From: Anaeramoeba flamelloides
Lineage: Eukaryota > Metamonada > Anaeramoebidae
DNA: 64,000 bases
Assembly (NCBI GenBank): GCA_027625915.1
Contig: JANTQA010000060.1
Location: 62,001-126,000, forward strand
Direction of reading: 5' to 3'
Positions 11,307 through 22,800 of this stretch are shown one piece after another (positions within the stretch are counted from its first letter, which is position 1; every line of letters begins with the position of its first letter). The notes beneath the pieces were generated by a model, which was not told the origin of the DNA, made no database searches, and saw only the letters and a program-made list of their open reading frames with translations. The position numbers and the translations under genes are program-made.

Positions 11307-12899
11307 AAGGTATAATTTATAAAACCCTTGTTTTTTTAACAAAAAAAAAGAATTCCTTCAAATTGAAAAGTGTTTTTTTTTTTTTGGTTGGGAAGGAAGA
11401 TCCTTATTTTATATTCTCTGAGGATTTGGATCTGATACGTTTTACTGAAAAAATAATTTAAAAGTTTATTAATTCACATTTCTGCAAAGAACGATAGCAC
11501 AAAGGTAGATCAAGAAAATTACATTTATTGTTATTTTTAGGCTTTTTTCAGAAAAATTAAAAATAAGGTTTTATGATACAAAAACTTTTATAAATTTCTT
11601 GGATAAAAAAAGTTAAAACAAAAATCAATTTTGTATATATATTCTATAAAGGTAATTCCACTTGGTTCATTTTTAAGTATTTTTATACCCTCACCCTAAA
11701 CTCTTAAATATCTTAAAATAAAGCCAACTATCCGTTGTAGAAACAAGTTTTGATTTCTGAACTTTTTCAAGTAAGATCTCTAATTTAGATCAAGAAAAAA
11801 TAGTTACAGGTTAATTAAACAATTTTGAAAATAATTTTAATTTTAAATTTGGACAAGATCCTTTGACTGAATCTAATTTAAACTAAATAAATATGTTTCC
11901 AGTTATTAAAAGTAGGATCTTGTAGAATCGAATTCGAAAAGTCTTTAAGACTCACAATCCCTTAAATTTGAAAATATTTTATTTTCTTTTAGATCTGGCT
12001 ACTTGTTATTATGATTCTTAGATGATCAATCTTTAACTTACTTTTACTAAAATAATCCATTTAGGCTTGGGAAAACCATTTTATAACTTACAATATGATC
12101 TTCTTTTGTCTGAGGTTTACAGCTTAAATGATCAATATAAATCGGACAAAAAATAATAAGTAAATACCAGACTGGTTTCTTACAATCTCTTCATCAAAAA
12201 AGAAATTCTTAAAAATAAAAGATTAAATGGAGAAAAATTGTATACAAAAATTGAGATAATTTTCAGAAAATGTAAAAACTACAAAAAAAAAACAAAAAAT
12301 ACTTGAAAATAGAAAAATTTTGAACTGTGTTAATTCAAAATTTGATAATTTCTCAAGATATCAAGAATTTTACCTTCAAAATTGATTTGATCAGTATGTA
12401 TATCGTTTATTAGTTAATTGTATACCGTATTCAAACAAGAAAAAAAGTATACATTTTAATTATCAGCACAAAAATTATTCTCTGAACGCATGTATTTTAC
12501 TCGTTTATATTATGATTTTTTAAAGTTTTAAAAAAAAATATATATTATTTATTTTTCTATGTAATTACACTTTCTGAAAATATGAAAGTTTGGCCTGGGA
12601 AAATAAAAATCCAATTTTAATCTTATTTTATAAATCCAATAAAATTAAACCAATACCATAACATAAACGAATTTTAATATATGGTACAAGAACGGAAACC
12701 ACAATACATATGATTTTAAGAAGTAGAGTTAATTTCATTAAAACCTCCTAAATTATGGAACTTAAACAATCTAGCCCTATTTTTTTAGAATAAATGAAAT
12801 AATAAAACATTTTTTACGGGCTACATGAAAAAGAATATCCCAATCAGAAACATAATAATGAATTTGACTGAAGTAAATTTAAAATTTTTAAAAAAATAG
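11307..12899. other. intergenic spacer, nothing recognised
   Basis: AT-rich sequence with frequent stops. A 65-codon frame near 11264-11461 overlaps the family A copy and is mostly homopolymer. No gene or repeat can be supported. Confidence 0.5.
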
Positions 12900-13620
12900 G
12901 TACTCAGCGGCACTTTATACCACACCACGGTACTTGACGGCACTTGACGGAACTAACATATTTTCTAAATATTTGTTTTCAAATTTCAAAAAAGAGTCAT
13001 AATTTTTTTTATCATTAACCAATAATGAAATAAATAATACAATCTTATTTTGAATAATATCAAGAATATTATTCTTTAGTTTTTTATTATTTATGTTTTT
13101 CAACATTAATTCTTCTATACAAATTTTTTCGATTTTTTTTAATAGAATGGACAATCACATAAGAAAATGATTGAAATCTTCAATAATTTCTGGATTTTTT
13201 AATTATTTTTGCATAAGTTGCATTATTTTGTATTTAATTTATTTGGCAATTAAAAGATGAATACAGTTTAAATTATTTGGGAAATTTTTTAATTTTAAAA
13301 TGGAATTAGAGCATAAAGATTTTAAATTATTTGTTGTTGTTAGGTTTTTTTGAGTATTCTGTTTATTTTGAAAATCAATAGATTTTCGTTTGGTTTTTTT
13401 GAGTTTTCTATTTATTTAAAAAATCAATAGATTCTCGTTAGGTTTTTTTTACTTTTTGAAATAAACCGAAAATTTTAATAAATTTTCGATTTATTTCTAA
13501 AGTAAAAAAAAACCTAGAAAACTTCACAAATACAATAGAAAACATCAAAAAAAACCTAGAACACTTCACATTAAAAACTGAAAAACTCAAGAAAACTTTG
13601 ATGAGTTTTTTTTTAATTTT
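12900..13620. repeat. hairpin repeat cluster with GTGCC-type tags, copy 1
   Basis: Near 12904-12953 are several short direct repeats of the tag (reverse complement GTGCCGTCAAGT). From ~13340 come repeated GTTAGGTTTTTTT..GAGTTTTCT blocks. A long perfect-looking hairpin lies at 13440-13516, with arms GGTTTTTTTTACTTTTTGAA / TTCTAAAGTAAAAAAAAACC around AAACCGAAAATTTTAATAAA. Complementary CTAGAA.ACTTCACA blocks follow to ~13600. The same architecture recurs at 19179-19556, 53581-54003 and 59530-59780. An 80-codon minus-strand frame at 12915-13154 inside it is Lys/Asn/Leu-rich, and I do not call it a gene. Confidence 0.6.
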
Positions 13621-16069
13621 TGTTTTGATTATAAAATCAATTCAAGCAAAGAAAAAAAGATTTTTTTTTTTAAAAAAAAACAAGTTTAATTTTACTAAAA
13701 TGCAAAATAATATAGAAAAAACAAATATTTTTCTCTATTATTTTAAATTTTGGATAATCTAAATCCGCAAATATGCCCAATAAAAGCATTATATATTGAT
13801 AATATTATTAAATATATTATTTTATAAATATTCTTGATCGTTCCACCCAAAAATATTTATTATTAAGATTTTTTCTATAATTATTGAGATTTATTTTTAG
13901 TTATTTTTTTTCTATTTACCAATTAATATTTTCTAAACTTTTTTTTTTATTTTTGGATAATTTGAACAGTTCTGAAATGTGTTCAAACGCCAGAAGTTTT
14001 CATTTAAATTATATTTTATATATTTTTTTTTGTAGATTGAGATTATGGCCTGATCAAGTTTTTTTTTGAAATTGTATTTATAAATTATTCTGAAAGAAGT
14101 TGGATTAATTTTATTAAAATTTTCTGACTTTTTAATTATTAAAACATCAATTGATTCAAAAAAATTCTGAGGACAAGTGAAAAACTACAAGGAAATATAA
14201 TAATTAGATAATAAGTATAGTTTTGAACATTTTTAAATTAATTCCATTAGTTATTTTAATTTGGCTGAAAATTTTTTTAATTTTTTTAAAACTATCTTTT
14301 ACTTTTTTAAATTTTTTTGTAATTTTTTTTCTTTTTCTAACAAAATTCATAAATATTTAATTTCAGATATTTTTTTTTAATTTTAAAATGGTTAATAATG
14401 TTTTTACAGCTGAATTACCCAGTAAAATGAATTTGTAAGGTAATTTTGTAAGTACTAAGAATAATTTACTAATCAAATTAACCCGATATGTTTTAAAGAT
14501 AAATAACATAAATCAGAATAGTTTTGGATTTAATTGTCAATTAAATTTTACTCAGCTAATTTTTTCTAAACTATTCCCACCCACTATTAATTGTAATTTT
14601 ATTTATTTTTGTTTATATTGGATTTTTTTTTTTTTTTTTTTCCTCATTTTTTGTAATCTTACATATTTTTTATTCTTCATTTATTAATAGGCCCCCTTTT
14701 ACCCTTTATTTCAAACGAACCGAGATAATCAAATTAATGCTAAAATGTATTTCATGTGATTGTTTATACTCTCATTGAATTAGAAGTTATTAAATTTAAA
14801 TACAAAAAATTTCATCTTTGACAGATAGATTATTTACAAATATAAATCCTTTACCATAAACCCAAAATTAATAAAAAAAATAATTAATCTTTTATTTATT
14901 CTCAGATAACTTACTTGAATTATAAATGTTTGTTATTGGTATGTAAAACAATTGTGAAAAAAAAATTTCAACTAATCTTGTAAAGTTAAAGAAATTAAAA
15001 AAATTCTTTGTGAAATAAAAATAAAAGATCAGTTTTTTTTCAAATCTTCGGATGTTACAATTTGGTTAATTTTCTGGTATTTACAAAATAAGATTAAATT
15101 TGAATTGTTGTTTTCTCATATAAACTATCAGAAATTAGAAAATTGAGATTTCCGATAAAAAAAGGGTATTATCAATTTTTCTCAATTTCTTTTTTAAAAC
15201 AAAACAATAAGATTTGGTGCTTTTGGCTGAAAATGAATTGAGAAAGTTGAAGTTTGTTAAAAATGATAACTTATTTCTCTAGAGTTGATAACAAAGTTTC
15301 TATCGGGTTTAATTGAACCCTTGTGAAAATAATTACTTTATTACCTTTGGGGAAAAAAACAACAGTGATCAAAATAATACGTGCACAACTACTATAACCC
15401 GTGTTTCGAAATATAATCGGTGCTTTTTTTTCTTCTTGTTCCAGTGCAACATCCAATTTACGCCCAAATCGTATACCTAAGTTCAAATCATTTTTGAAAA
15501 GTAAAATCCTTGATATTTTCAGTAAAATTTATTTTATTAATGCTATTAGTTGAAAATTTTGAGTGATTTTCTGAATTTTTATGAACTTTTTTGGTATTTT
15601 TTGATATTGATAAACATTTTCTTAAAAAATAAACTCTATTTTTTGAGATAAATTTTGCAATTTGATCCTTTATTTTTTGAACTTTTTTTTGAATATTAGA
15701 ACTTTAAGAAACCTGTACCATCTTTAATTAGGGTTTATTGTTAGTTTCTATTATCGGTTGATGTATAGGTCTTCAATAACAAAAAAACACGCTTTTTATT
15801 TTGAAGCACGGATTAAATCTTTTTGCACACACTTTATTTTGACAAAAGTAAAAATAAAAATAACTAACCCTTTGAAACAGTAAGTATTTCTTAATCTTTT
15901 TCTAATAAAGATCAGCCCCCTTAAAAGTTTAAATTGGAAAAATTGAAGAACTGTAGTTTCCATTGTGCATCAAATTTCATTGCTAGTTCTCACTGTCTGA
16001 GAATATTCACAAAAACAAAAGTTTTTATGAAATTAATCATTTTTCTTTTTATTTCTTCATTTTCAGATA
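13621..16069. other. spacer upstream of the aminopeptidase gene
   Basis: Mostly AT-rich sequence without support for a gene. A 71-codon minus-strand frame at 15271-15486 has unusually mixed composition but no conserved domain I can defend. Just before the aminopeptidase ATG, a pyrimidine-rich run ends in TTTTCAG at ~16066. That would suit a splice acceptor of a 5' untranslated intron. Confidence 0.4.
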
Positions 16070-17804
16070 ATGTCAAAAGAATACTCAAACCATTTCGTTA
16101 AATTTCTGAATAATTCACCAACACAGTATCACGTAGTTCGTGAATTGAAAGCAATGCTACTTGATTCCGGCTTTATTGAGTTAAAAGAAAAAGAAATGTG
16201 GTCGGATAAACTAGAAAAAGGAAAATCCTATTTTTTGACAAGAGGAGATGCTTCGATTGTTGCTTTTTCTGTTGGAGGAGAATTTGATCCTAAAAATGGA
16301 TTTTCAATAGTGTGTGCACATACAGATTCACCAGGATTACGAATTAAGCCAGTGTCAAAAAAAGAATCACAAGGATCAGTTCAAATTGCTGTTTCGACTT
16401 ATGGTGGTGGGATGTGGTTTACTTGGTTTGATCGAGATTTAACTTTAGCTGGAAAAGTGTTAGTGAGAAAAGACTCAAAGGTATTTTTTTTATCTTTCTC
16501 CTTTTCTTTTTTGTTTTCTTCAACTTTTTACAAGATTTTTTTCTCTTTTTTTTTTTTTTCTAGTTTTCTTGTTCTTAAAAAGAATGTATAAAAAAAAAAG
16601 AGAAAAAAATTCCTTATTATTGATCTTATTTTAAAACCAAAGTATACTTTAATTCAAAAATAATTCTTCTAAAATTGTAATCCTCTTTTTACATTCTAAT
16701 TGATCTTTAAACAAACATAAAAACGAACAAACAAAAAAGGTTACCCAGCATTTAATCCATATCAAAAAACCACTTTTAAACATACCCAATTTGGCTGTTC
16801 ATCTTCATCATAGTGTCAATAGAAGAGGATTTAAACCAAATTTTGAAACTAACTTTGTACCCGTTTTAGCAACTGAAATTAGTACAGCACTATTAGATCT
16901 CCCAAAAAACGAAAACAACGAAAAGGAAAAGCAAAAAGAACAGGAAATAGAATTAGAAAAGGAAAAAGAAAAGGAAAAGGAAAAGGAAAAGGAAAAAATC
17001 AAACACCATCCTTTACTTTTAAAAATAATTAGCGAAGAGCTATCAATTGAACCCGAACAAATTATTGATTTTGACATTTCTGTTGTCCCTTCACAAAGCG
17101 CCCAAATTGGTGGATATTTTTCGGAATTTTTATATTCTGATCGTTTAGATAATCTAGTTTCCACTTATACCTCTATCACATCCTTAATTGACTCAAATGA
17201 CAAATCTTTAGCCACGGAAAAAACTGTTAGGGTTGCTGTTTGTTTTGATAATGAAGAAATAGGATCAAACACACTTCGTGGAGCGAGCTCGACATTATTA
17301 AGAAGCATTTTAAAAAACATCACATATCAATTTGTTAAAAAGGAGCAAAAAAAAATTAGAAGCGAAATATTTGGTATTTCCTTAAGAAACAGTTATTTGC
17401 TTTCTGCCGATAGTTGCCATGCTGTCCACCCAAATTATACGTCTTATCATGAAAAAAGGCATGTTTGTAAAATCAATGAAGGGATCATCATAGAAACTAA
17501 TTATGAAGGCGATACAACGACAGAACTAATTAGCAGGTATATCCTAAAGTCAATAGCCAAAAATAATCAAATATCAATCCAAGATGCTATAATTATAAAC
17601 GAAACAGGTGGGGGATCAACATTGGGCCCAATGTTAAGCACACAGTTAGGAATCACATCTTCCGATATCGGGATCCCAAGTTGGGGAATGCATTCAGTTA
17701 GGGAAACTGCAGGCACAACAGATATTTTTAATCTCAAAAAATTATTTATTGGCTTCTTTAAAAACTATTATGATATTTTCCAAACAATCCAAGATATTGA
17801 TTAA
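16070..17804 (+). CDS. DNPEP: aspartyl aminopeptidase (peptidase family M18)
   Basis: Exon 1 (16070-16480) and exon 2 (16740-17804) join in phase 0 across a 259-nt GT-AG intron (donor GTATTTTT, acceptor AAAAAAG), giving 491 residues. M18 enzymes are cytosolic dinuclear-zinc aminopeptidases that remove N-terminal Asp or Glu. Family motifs are present: CAHTDSPGLRIKP near residue 85 (zinc His and Asp), CFDNEEIGS (catalytic and zinc Glu pair), SCHAVHPNY and the C-terminal GMHSVRETAGTTD. The ending IGFFKNYY matches the usual FxGFF end, so the chain is complete. A Glu/Lys-rich insert (~30 residues, from NENNEKEKQKEQ) lies early in exon 2 and lengthens the protein slightly over its relatives. Exon 2 resumes exactly at VTQHLIHI, supporting the splice. 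The upstream TTTTCAG could mean an untranslated first exon. The identification is secure. Confidence 0.95.
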
Positions 17805-19178
17805 GCAATTTTTTTTTTTTTTTTTTTTTTTTTGTTGCAACAAAATTATACTACCTACATATATACAGATACAGGTCTCTATATTTATACCTTCGTCACG
17901 AGATTACATTGTTTTTACATTTTTTATTTGATTTTTATTTTTTCAAGAAATTAATTACCCAAAATAAAAGTGTTCAAATATATATATATATATATATATA
18001 TATTTTGATCTAACAAATTTTTAAATTAAAAATTTTAAATGAATTTTTCCTTTTATTTCAAAACAGATTTAGAAAACAAAAAATACCTCCAAAAAAGTTC
18101 AATATCAAATTTAAATTGTTAACTCTTGAACTTTTAAATGAATAAATATATTCAAAAAATTTTGATTTAATATTTAAGTTTGATTCAAATTGATTCGTAA
18201 ATTTTGCATTGATTAAATTCGTTTTGATTTTTAGAATTAAAATAATTTTCTAAAATTATTTTTATTTTTAAATTTTTAATAAATAGTAAAGTAATCCGAT
18301 GACCTTTATAAAATATCAGTTTATTATTTTTTTATGCTTTTTACCTTTTCCAAATTTACTTTCTTAAGTTGTTTGGGTTACTTAGGTTCCTCCTTTTTAC
18401 AAGTTTTTTGAGTTTTTTTTTTTTTTGGGGGGGGGTACAAAAGGAATAAAAAATCATTATAAGAATTGATAGACTGGGTGATGATGACGAACCCACCCAA
18501 ACTTGTTCATGATCAGATCTTCGACGCTGTATTGAACCGGACTTATTCAACTGAACCAAATAGAATCCAACAAATGTGATCTAGTACCGACCAAAGTGAG
18601 CCAAATTGAACTTTCGATAATATCTGCCAAGTCGTTGTTTGTTCTGTGTTTTTGCTACCGAGTCGGTATCTTGTACTGGTATTTTGCGAAAACAATATTT
18701 TGGAAACTTGCTATCAAAAAAAACTAAAAAAAAAAAAAATAAGTAAAATAACTGAAAAGAAAATTTCGAAAACCAATTCGCATTCTTAAAATCTCTCACC
18801 CCTAATAGATTCAATCCATCAATAAAGTTCTAAATTATAACTCAATAAAGTAACCTATTTCATTTGATCATATAGTTTTTTAAATATTTAGAACTCTTTA
18901 TTAAAACAAATTATGGTGGACATCCAAAAAAATTTGACATTAAATGAAACAACCACCAACCCATTCAATACTTGTGGTGCAAAAAAAACTTTTCAATCAA
19001 GTTTTTACTTTTTTTTATTATTATCTTTACTCTTTTTCACTTCTTACTTTTCTTTCTCCTTTTCCTGTCTTTGTTTAGAAATAAAATTTTTTCTTTTCAT
19101 TTTTTTAAAAAAAAGAAATCCTATTAGTTATATTCTTATTACATTAAAAATATTTTTTAAACACTAAATAAATTTAAG
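17805..19178. other. spacer with poly-T, (TA)n and an unusual GC-richer patch
   Basis: A run of over 20 T lies just after the aminopeptidase stop, and a (TA)n tract lies at ~17977-18004. From ~18424 to 18700 the base composition changes: a run of eight or more G, then repeated GAACC/TGAACC words and a small hairpin TACCGAGTCGGTA near 18656. No frame or RNA fold that I recognise covers it. Confidence 0.4.
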
Positions 19179-19556
19179 GTGTTGTAGCGTGCCGTAGAGT
19201 GCCTAGGTTTTCTTGGGGCTCTCTGTTTTATTTGTTAAGTGTTCTTGGTTTTTTTGAGGTTTTCTATTTTATTTGGAAAATCTATTGATTTTCGTTGAGT
19301 TTTTTTGAGTTTTCTATTTATTCGGAAACTCAATCTATCGACTTCACAAATAAACAGAAAATTCAAGAAAACTGAACGGAAGTGGCCAGGTTTTTTTTAA
19401 TTTCAGAAATAAACCGAAAATTTATTTAATTTTTGGTTTTATTTCTCAAATTAAAAAAAACGTAACGAGGAGTGCCTAGGTTTTTTTCACTTTTTGTTTT
19501 TGTTTCGAAAATCTATTGATTTTCTAATCAAAACAAAAATTAAAAAAAACCTAACG
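19179..19556. repeat. hairpin repeat cluster with GTAGAGTGCCTAGG tag, copy 2
   Basis: The cluster opens with GTGCCGTAGAGTGCCTAGGT at 19189-19208. Two hairpins follow. One is at 19388-19462 (AGGTTTTTTTTAATTTCAGA... with arms around AAATAAACCGAAAATTTA). The second, at 19477-19554, has a different loop-side sequence (GTTTCGAAAATC/GATTTTCTAATC). Each is introduced by a CCAGG or GCCTAGG word and closes in AAAAAAAACxTAACG. The same layout occurs at three other places in the window. Confidence 0.65.
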
Positions 19557-19852
19557 GTAAACAAAGAGAGATTAATTTTGTTGAATTGCCTCTCTTCAAT
19601 AATAATAAAAACAAAAACGGATTTTTTTTATGGGTTATTGATGTTTAGTGTATTTTTTTTCGACTCAATAAATAATACTTGATCAAAACAGAACATTTTG
19701 ATAATTTGGTCGTAATTAAAATATTTTATTAAAATAATAACCTTTAATAACAATATTAAAGATTTAAAAAAACTATTTATTGGAAGGTTGTTAGAATAAA
19801 TATAAAAATAAAATACTAAAAATATAATATATAAATATTCTATATTTCAATC

Positions 19853-22800
19853 TTAATTTTCTTCACTTTCTTCTATACTATCTAATAAATCTGAATTACT
19901 TGATTCAGTATCATCTTCATTAATAGTCTCTGATAAATAATCAACGTCTTCAATTTCTTGGTAACTAACTTTTTTCTGTCTCTTTTTAATAACAAATATC
20001 CAAACAAGAATTCCAGCTACGATGGCGGCAACTGGTAATCCGATACCTAAACCTAATTTTAATCCAAGATTAGATTTTGTCGTTGGTGATGGGGTTGCTG
20101 ATGATGAAGGTTTTGGTGTTGAAGTTGGTGTTGGCGTTGGCGTTGGTGTTGGTGTTGGTGTAGAACAGATAATTCCATTATTTACAAAATACGTATTTTT
20201 AAAGTTGCCACTGCTTTTACAGCATTCAAATGAAGTAGCCTCTTTTAAACAATTTTCAAAGGAACAGGTACCATTAATTACAGGAGTGTTTAAATGGCAA
20301 TCATTTTTAATTAGGCAAGTAACAAATGTATCTGCTTGATCTTGACAATCGGCATTGAGTAATTGAGTACATGTACCATTATTGCCTTGGCCAGAATTAC
20401 AGTTACAGATACTACCAAAACTACAATCATCATCATCCTGACAAGATTGGTTATTTTCTGAACATTTGTGATCAACACAGCTTAATCCATATTGACAAGT
20501 TAATGATGATCCACAAGTTGAACCAACATCACCAGAAAACATTTTTCTACAATAAGCCTCAGAAAAATCATCATTATTTTTATCACAGACATAGCCTGAT
20601 TTACATACCATTGATAAATCAACATAATTAGGCTTTATAAATTGGGTACATTCCATCCCTTCTGAAAGTTGGTTATCACATTTTTTTGTAATTGAGTTAC
20701 AGTATAAATTTGTATTACATTGGTTATCGTTTAAATTTATTGGATCACAATCTGAATTTATGAGCAATCCTTTACAAACTCCACCATCACAATTATTATT
20801 TTTACATTCTTCATTTATTTCACAGGTTTCGCCATTATATTTAATAACTGAACATTTTCCGTTTATACAAACACCGCCATAACAATCTTCGTCGGCTTTA
20901 CAATCTGAGCCTGTATTATCTTTTTCGCATTTATTCGTATTGGAATTACACCATAAATTTTCATAACATTTGCTATAAATATTAATGTAATGGTTATTTT
21001 TTATTTAATAAAAAAGGAAAAAAGTAAGAGAAAAGTTATGTTTGTAAAAATATCAGAAAATTAATGTTTGAAAAAATATTTTGATCAAATCCTAATTCTT
21101 TTAAAATGGGAAAATACATTGTAAATTTTAAAAGTTTGGAACTGTAAAAATGATTTAAATAGACGTTTTTATCTTATAAATAAATAGAAATCGAAAAATA
21201 TGTAATGTATGTAAAAAATTATTCTTATTTTCAATATCTAAGAACTATGTAAGAGGTTTATTTTTCGATTTTGTTTTGTACATCATATAGGATCATTCAA
21301 CTGAACGATTGAAAGCAATAATGTATGTGTCCATAAAGATTATTAATTTTTTTACCTTTTTTTTTAGAGTAAAATGATTAAAAGTAAATACAATTTTTCT
21401 CAAAAAAAAAAAAGAAAAAGAAAAAGATAGAAAAGATTATCTAAGAGAATGTTTTACAAAATCAAAAAGAATTCATTAGAATTTCTAAAAAAAAAAAAAA
21501 TATTTAAAGTAAATTAATAAAGTATGACTGGAATCTTGAACAGAGTATAATATTTCAAAAACAAAAAAGAAATTTATTTATTTTTGTATTAAAGAAAAAT
21601 GAAAACCTTCATTATGGAAATATATTTATACAATTTTATAGATCAAGTATTTTTATTATAAATATTAAGATTTTTACTCCAAATAAAAGATATTAAATGT
21701 ATTTTTAATGTTATTGCTGATAAGATGAAATATTAGGAAAGAAATTTACTAAATTAAAAAATGAATTTATACAAAATTTTGGAAAAACTTTTATTTCAAA
21801 AATCTTTATCAAAAAATTAAAAATAATAATTTCTATTAGTTGTTTTTGTGGATAAATAATCTCAAATAACAGTTTTAAAAACAATTTTGATTTTTTTTTT
21901 TTTTATTATTTTTAATTATTAACAAGATATTTAATTCTTAATTTTTCAAATTTTGTTTGGTTAAGTAAAAAAAAAAAAAAAAAGCTTTTTAAAACCTAGT
22001 AGAGCAGATTTCCGAAATTTTTACAAATAATTTTTGTTGAGAAAATTTATTTTAATTTTTTAATTAATCTTAATTTATAAAGTTTGAAATGTATTTTCTT
22101 ATTTAAAATTGTAATTTATCTTGTTTTTTTTAAAAAAGTATTTGGAAAAAAAAATTAATGAAGCGAATTTAAGATTAACTTTTATAAATATGATTTGCTT
22201 TGATAAAGAGAAAAAAATAAATGATTTTTAAGGTAATGAGTTTACAAAAGTATATTTAAGATTTTTTGATCAATTATTCAAAATATTTTTACCATTCAAA
22301 ATTCTAAATTACTAAGGGATATTAATAACAAAAAAAAAAAATAAATAATAATTACATTTGATCATTAAATGAACAATATTCATCTAATCCAGCATATTTA
22401 AATTGATAATTACAAGTTTGACAATCAATACCATTATTTACATAATAAGAATTTGTATAATCATTTTGTAAGCAACATTGATAATTTTTTAATTGGGTAT
22501 AACAATTATTATATGCGCAGGTACCATTCATTGTACGGTCATTAGAAGAACATCCAGCTGATTGGAGACAATCTACATATAGTTTGCTTTGCAATTGACA
22601 GTTAACATTAACTGTTTGTATACAATTGCCAAATACGGAGTCATCTGAACAATTACAATAATAGCCAACTGGACAATTAGCAATATTTTTGTCACAAACC
22701 AAATTTGAAGTACATTTATGATTCAAACATTGTAAGCCAAGTAAACAAGACTCTGAAGTTGAACAGGCTGAGCCTTCATTGCCTGAATGTAATTTTCTAC

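Noticed and set aside
12915-13154. 80-codon minus-strand frame
   Set aside because: Ile/Leu/Lys/Asn-rich, overlaps tag repeats of the hairpin cluster, no recognisable domain.
18650-18672. Small hairpin as a tRNA or transcription terminator
   Set aside because: No cloverleaf elements or T-loop consensus nearby, and bacterial-style terminators are not expected in this genome.
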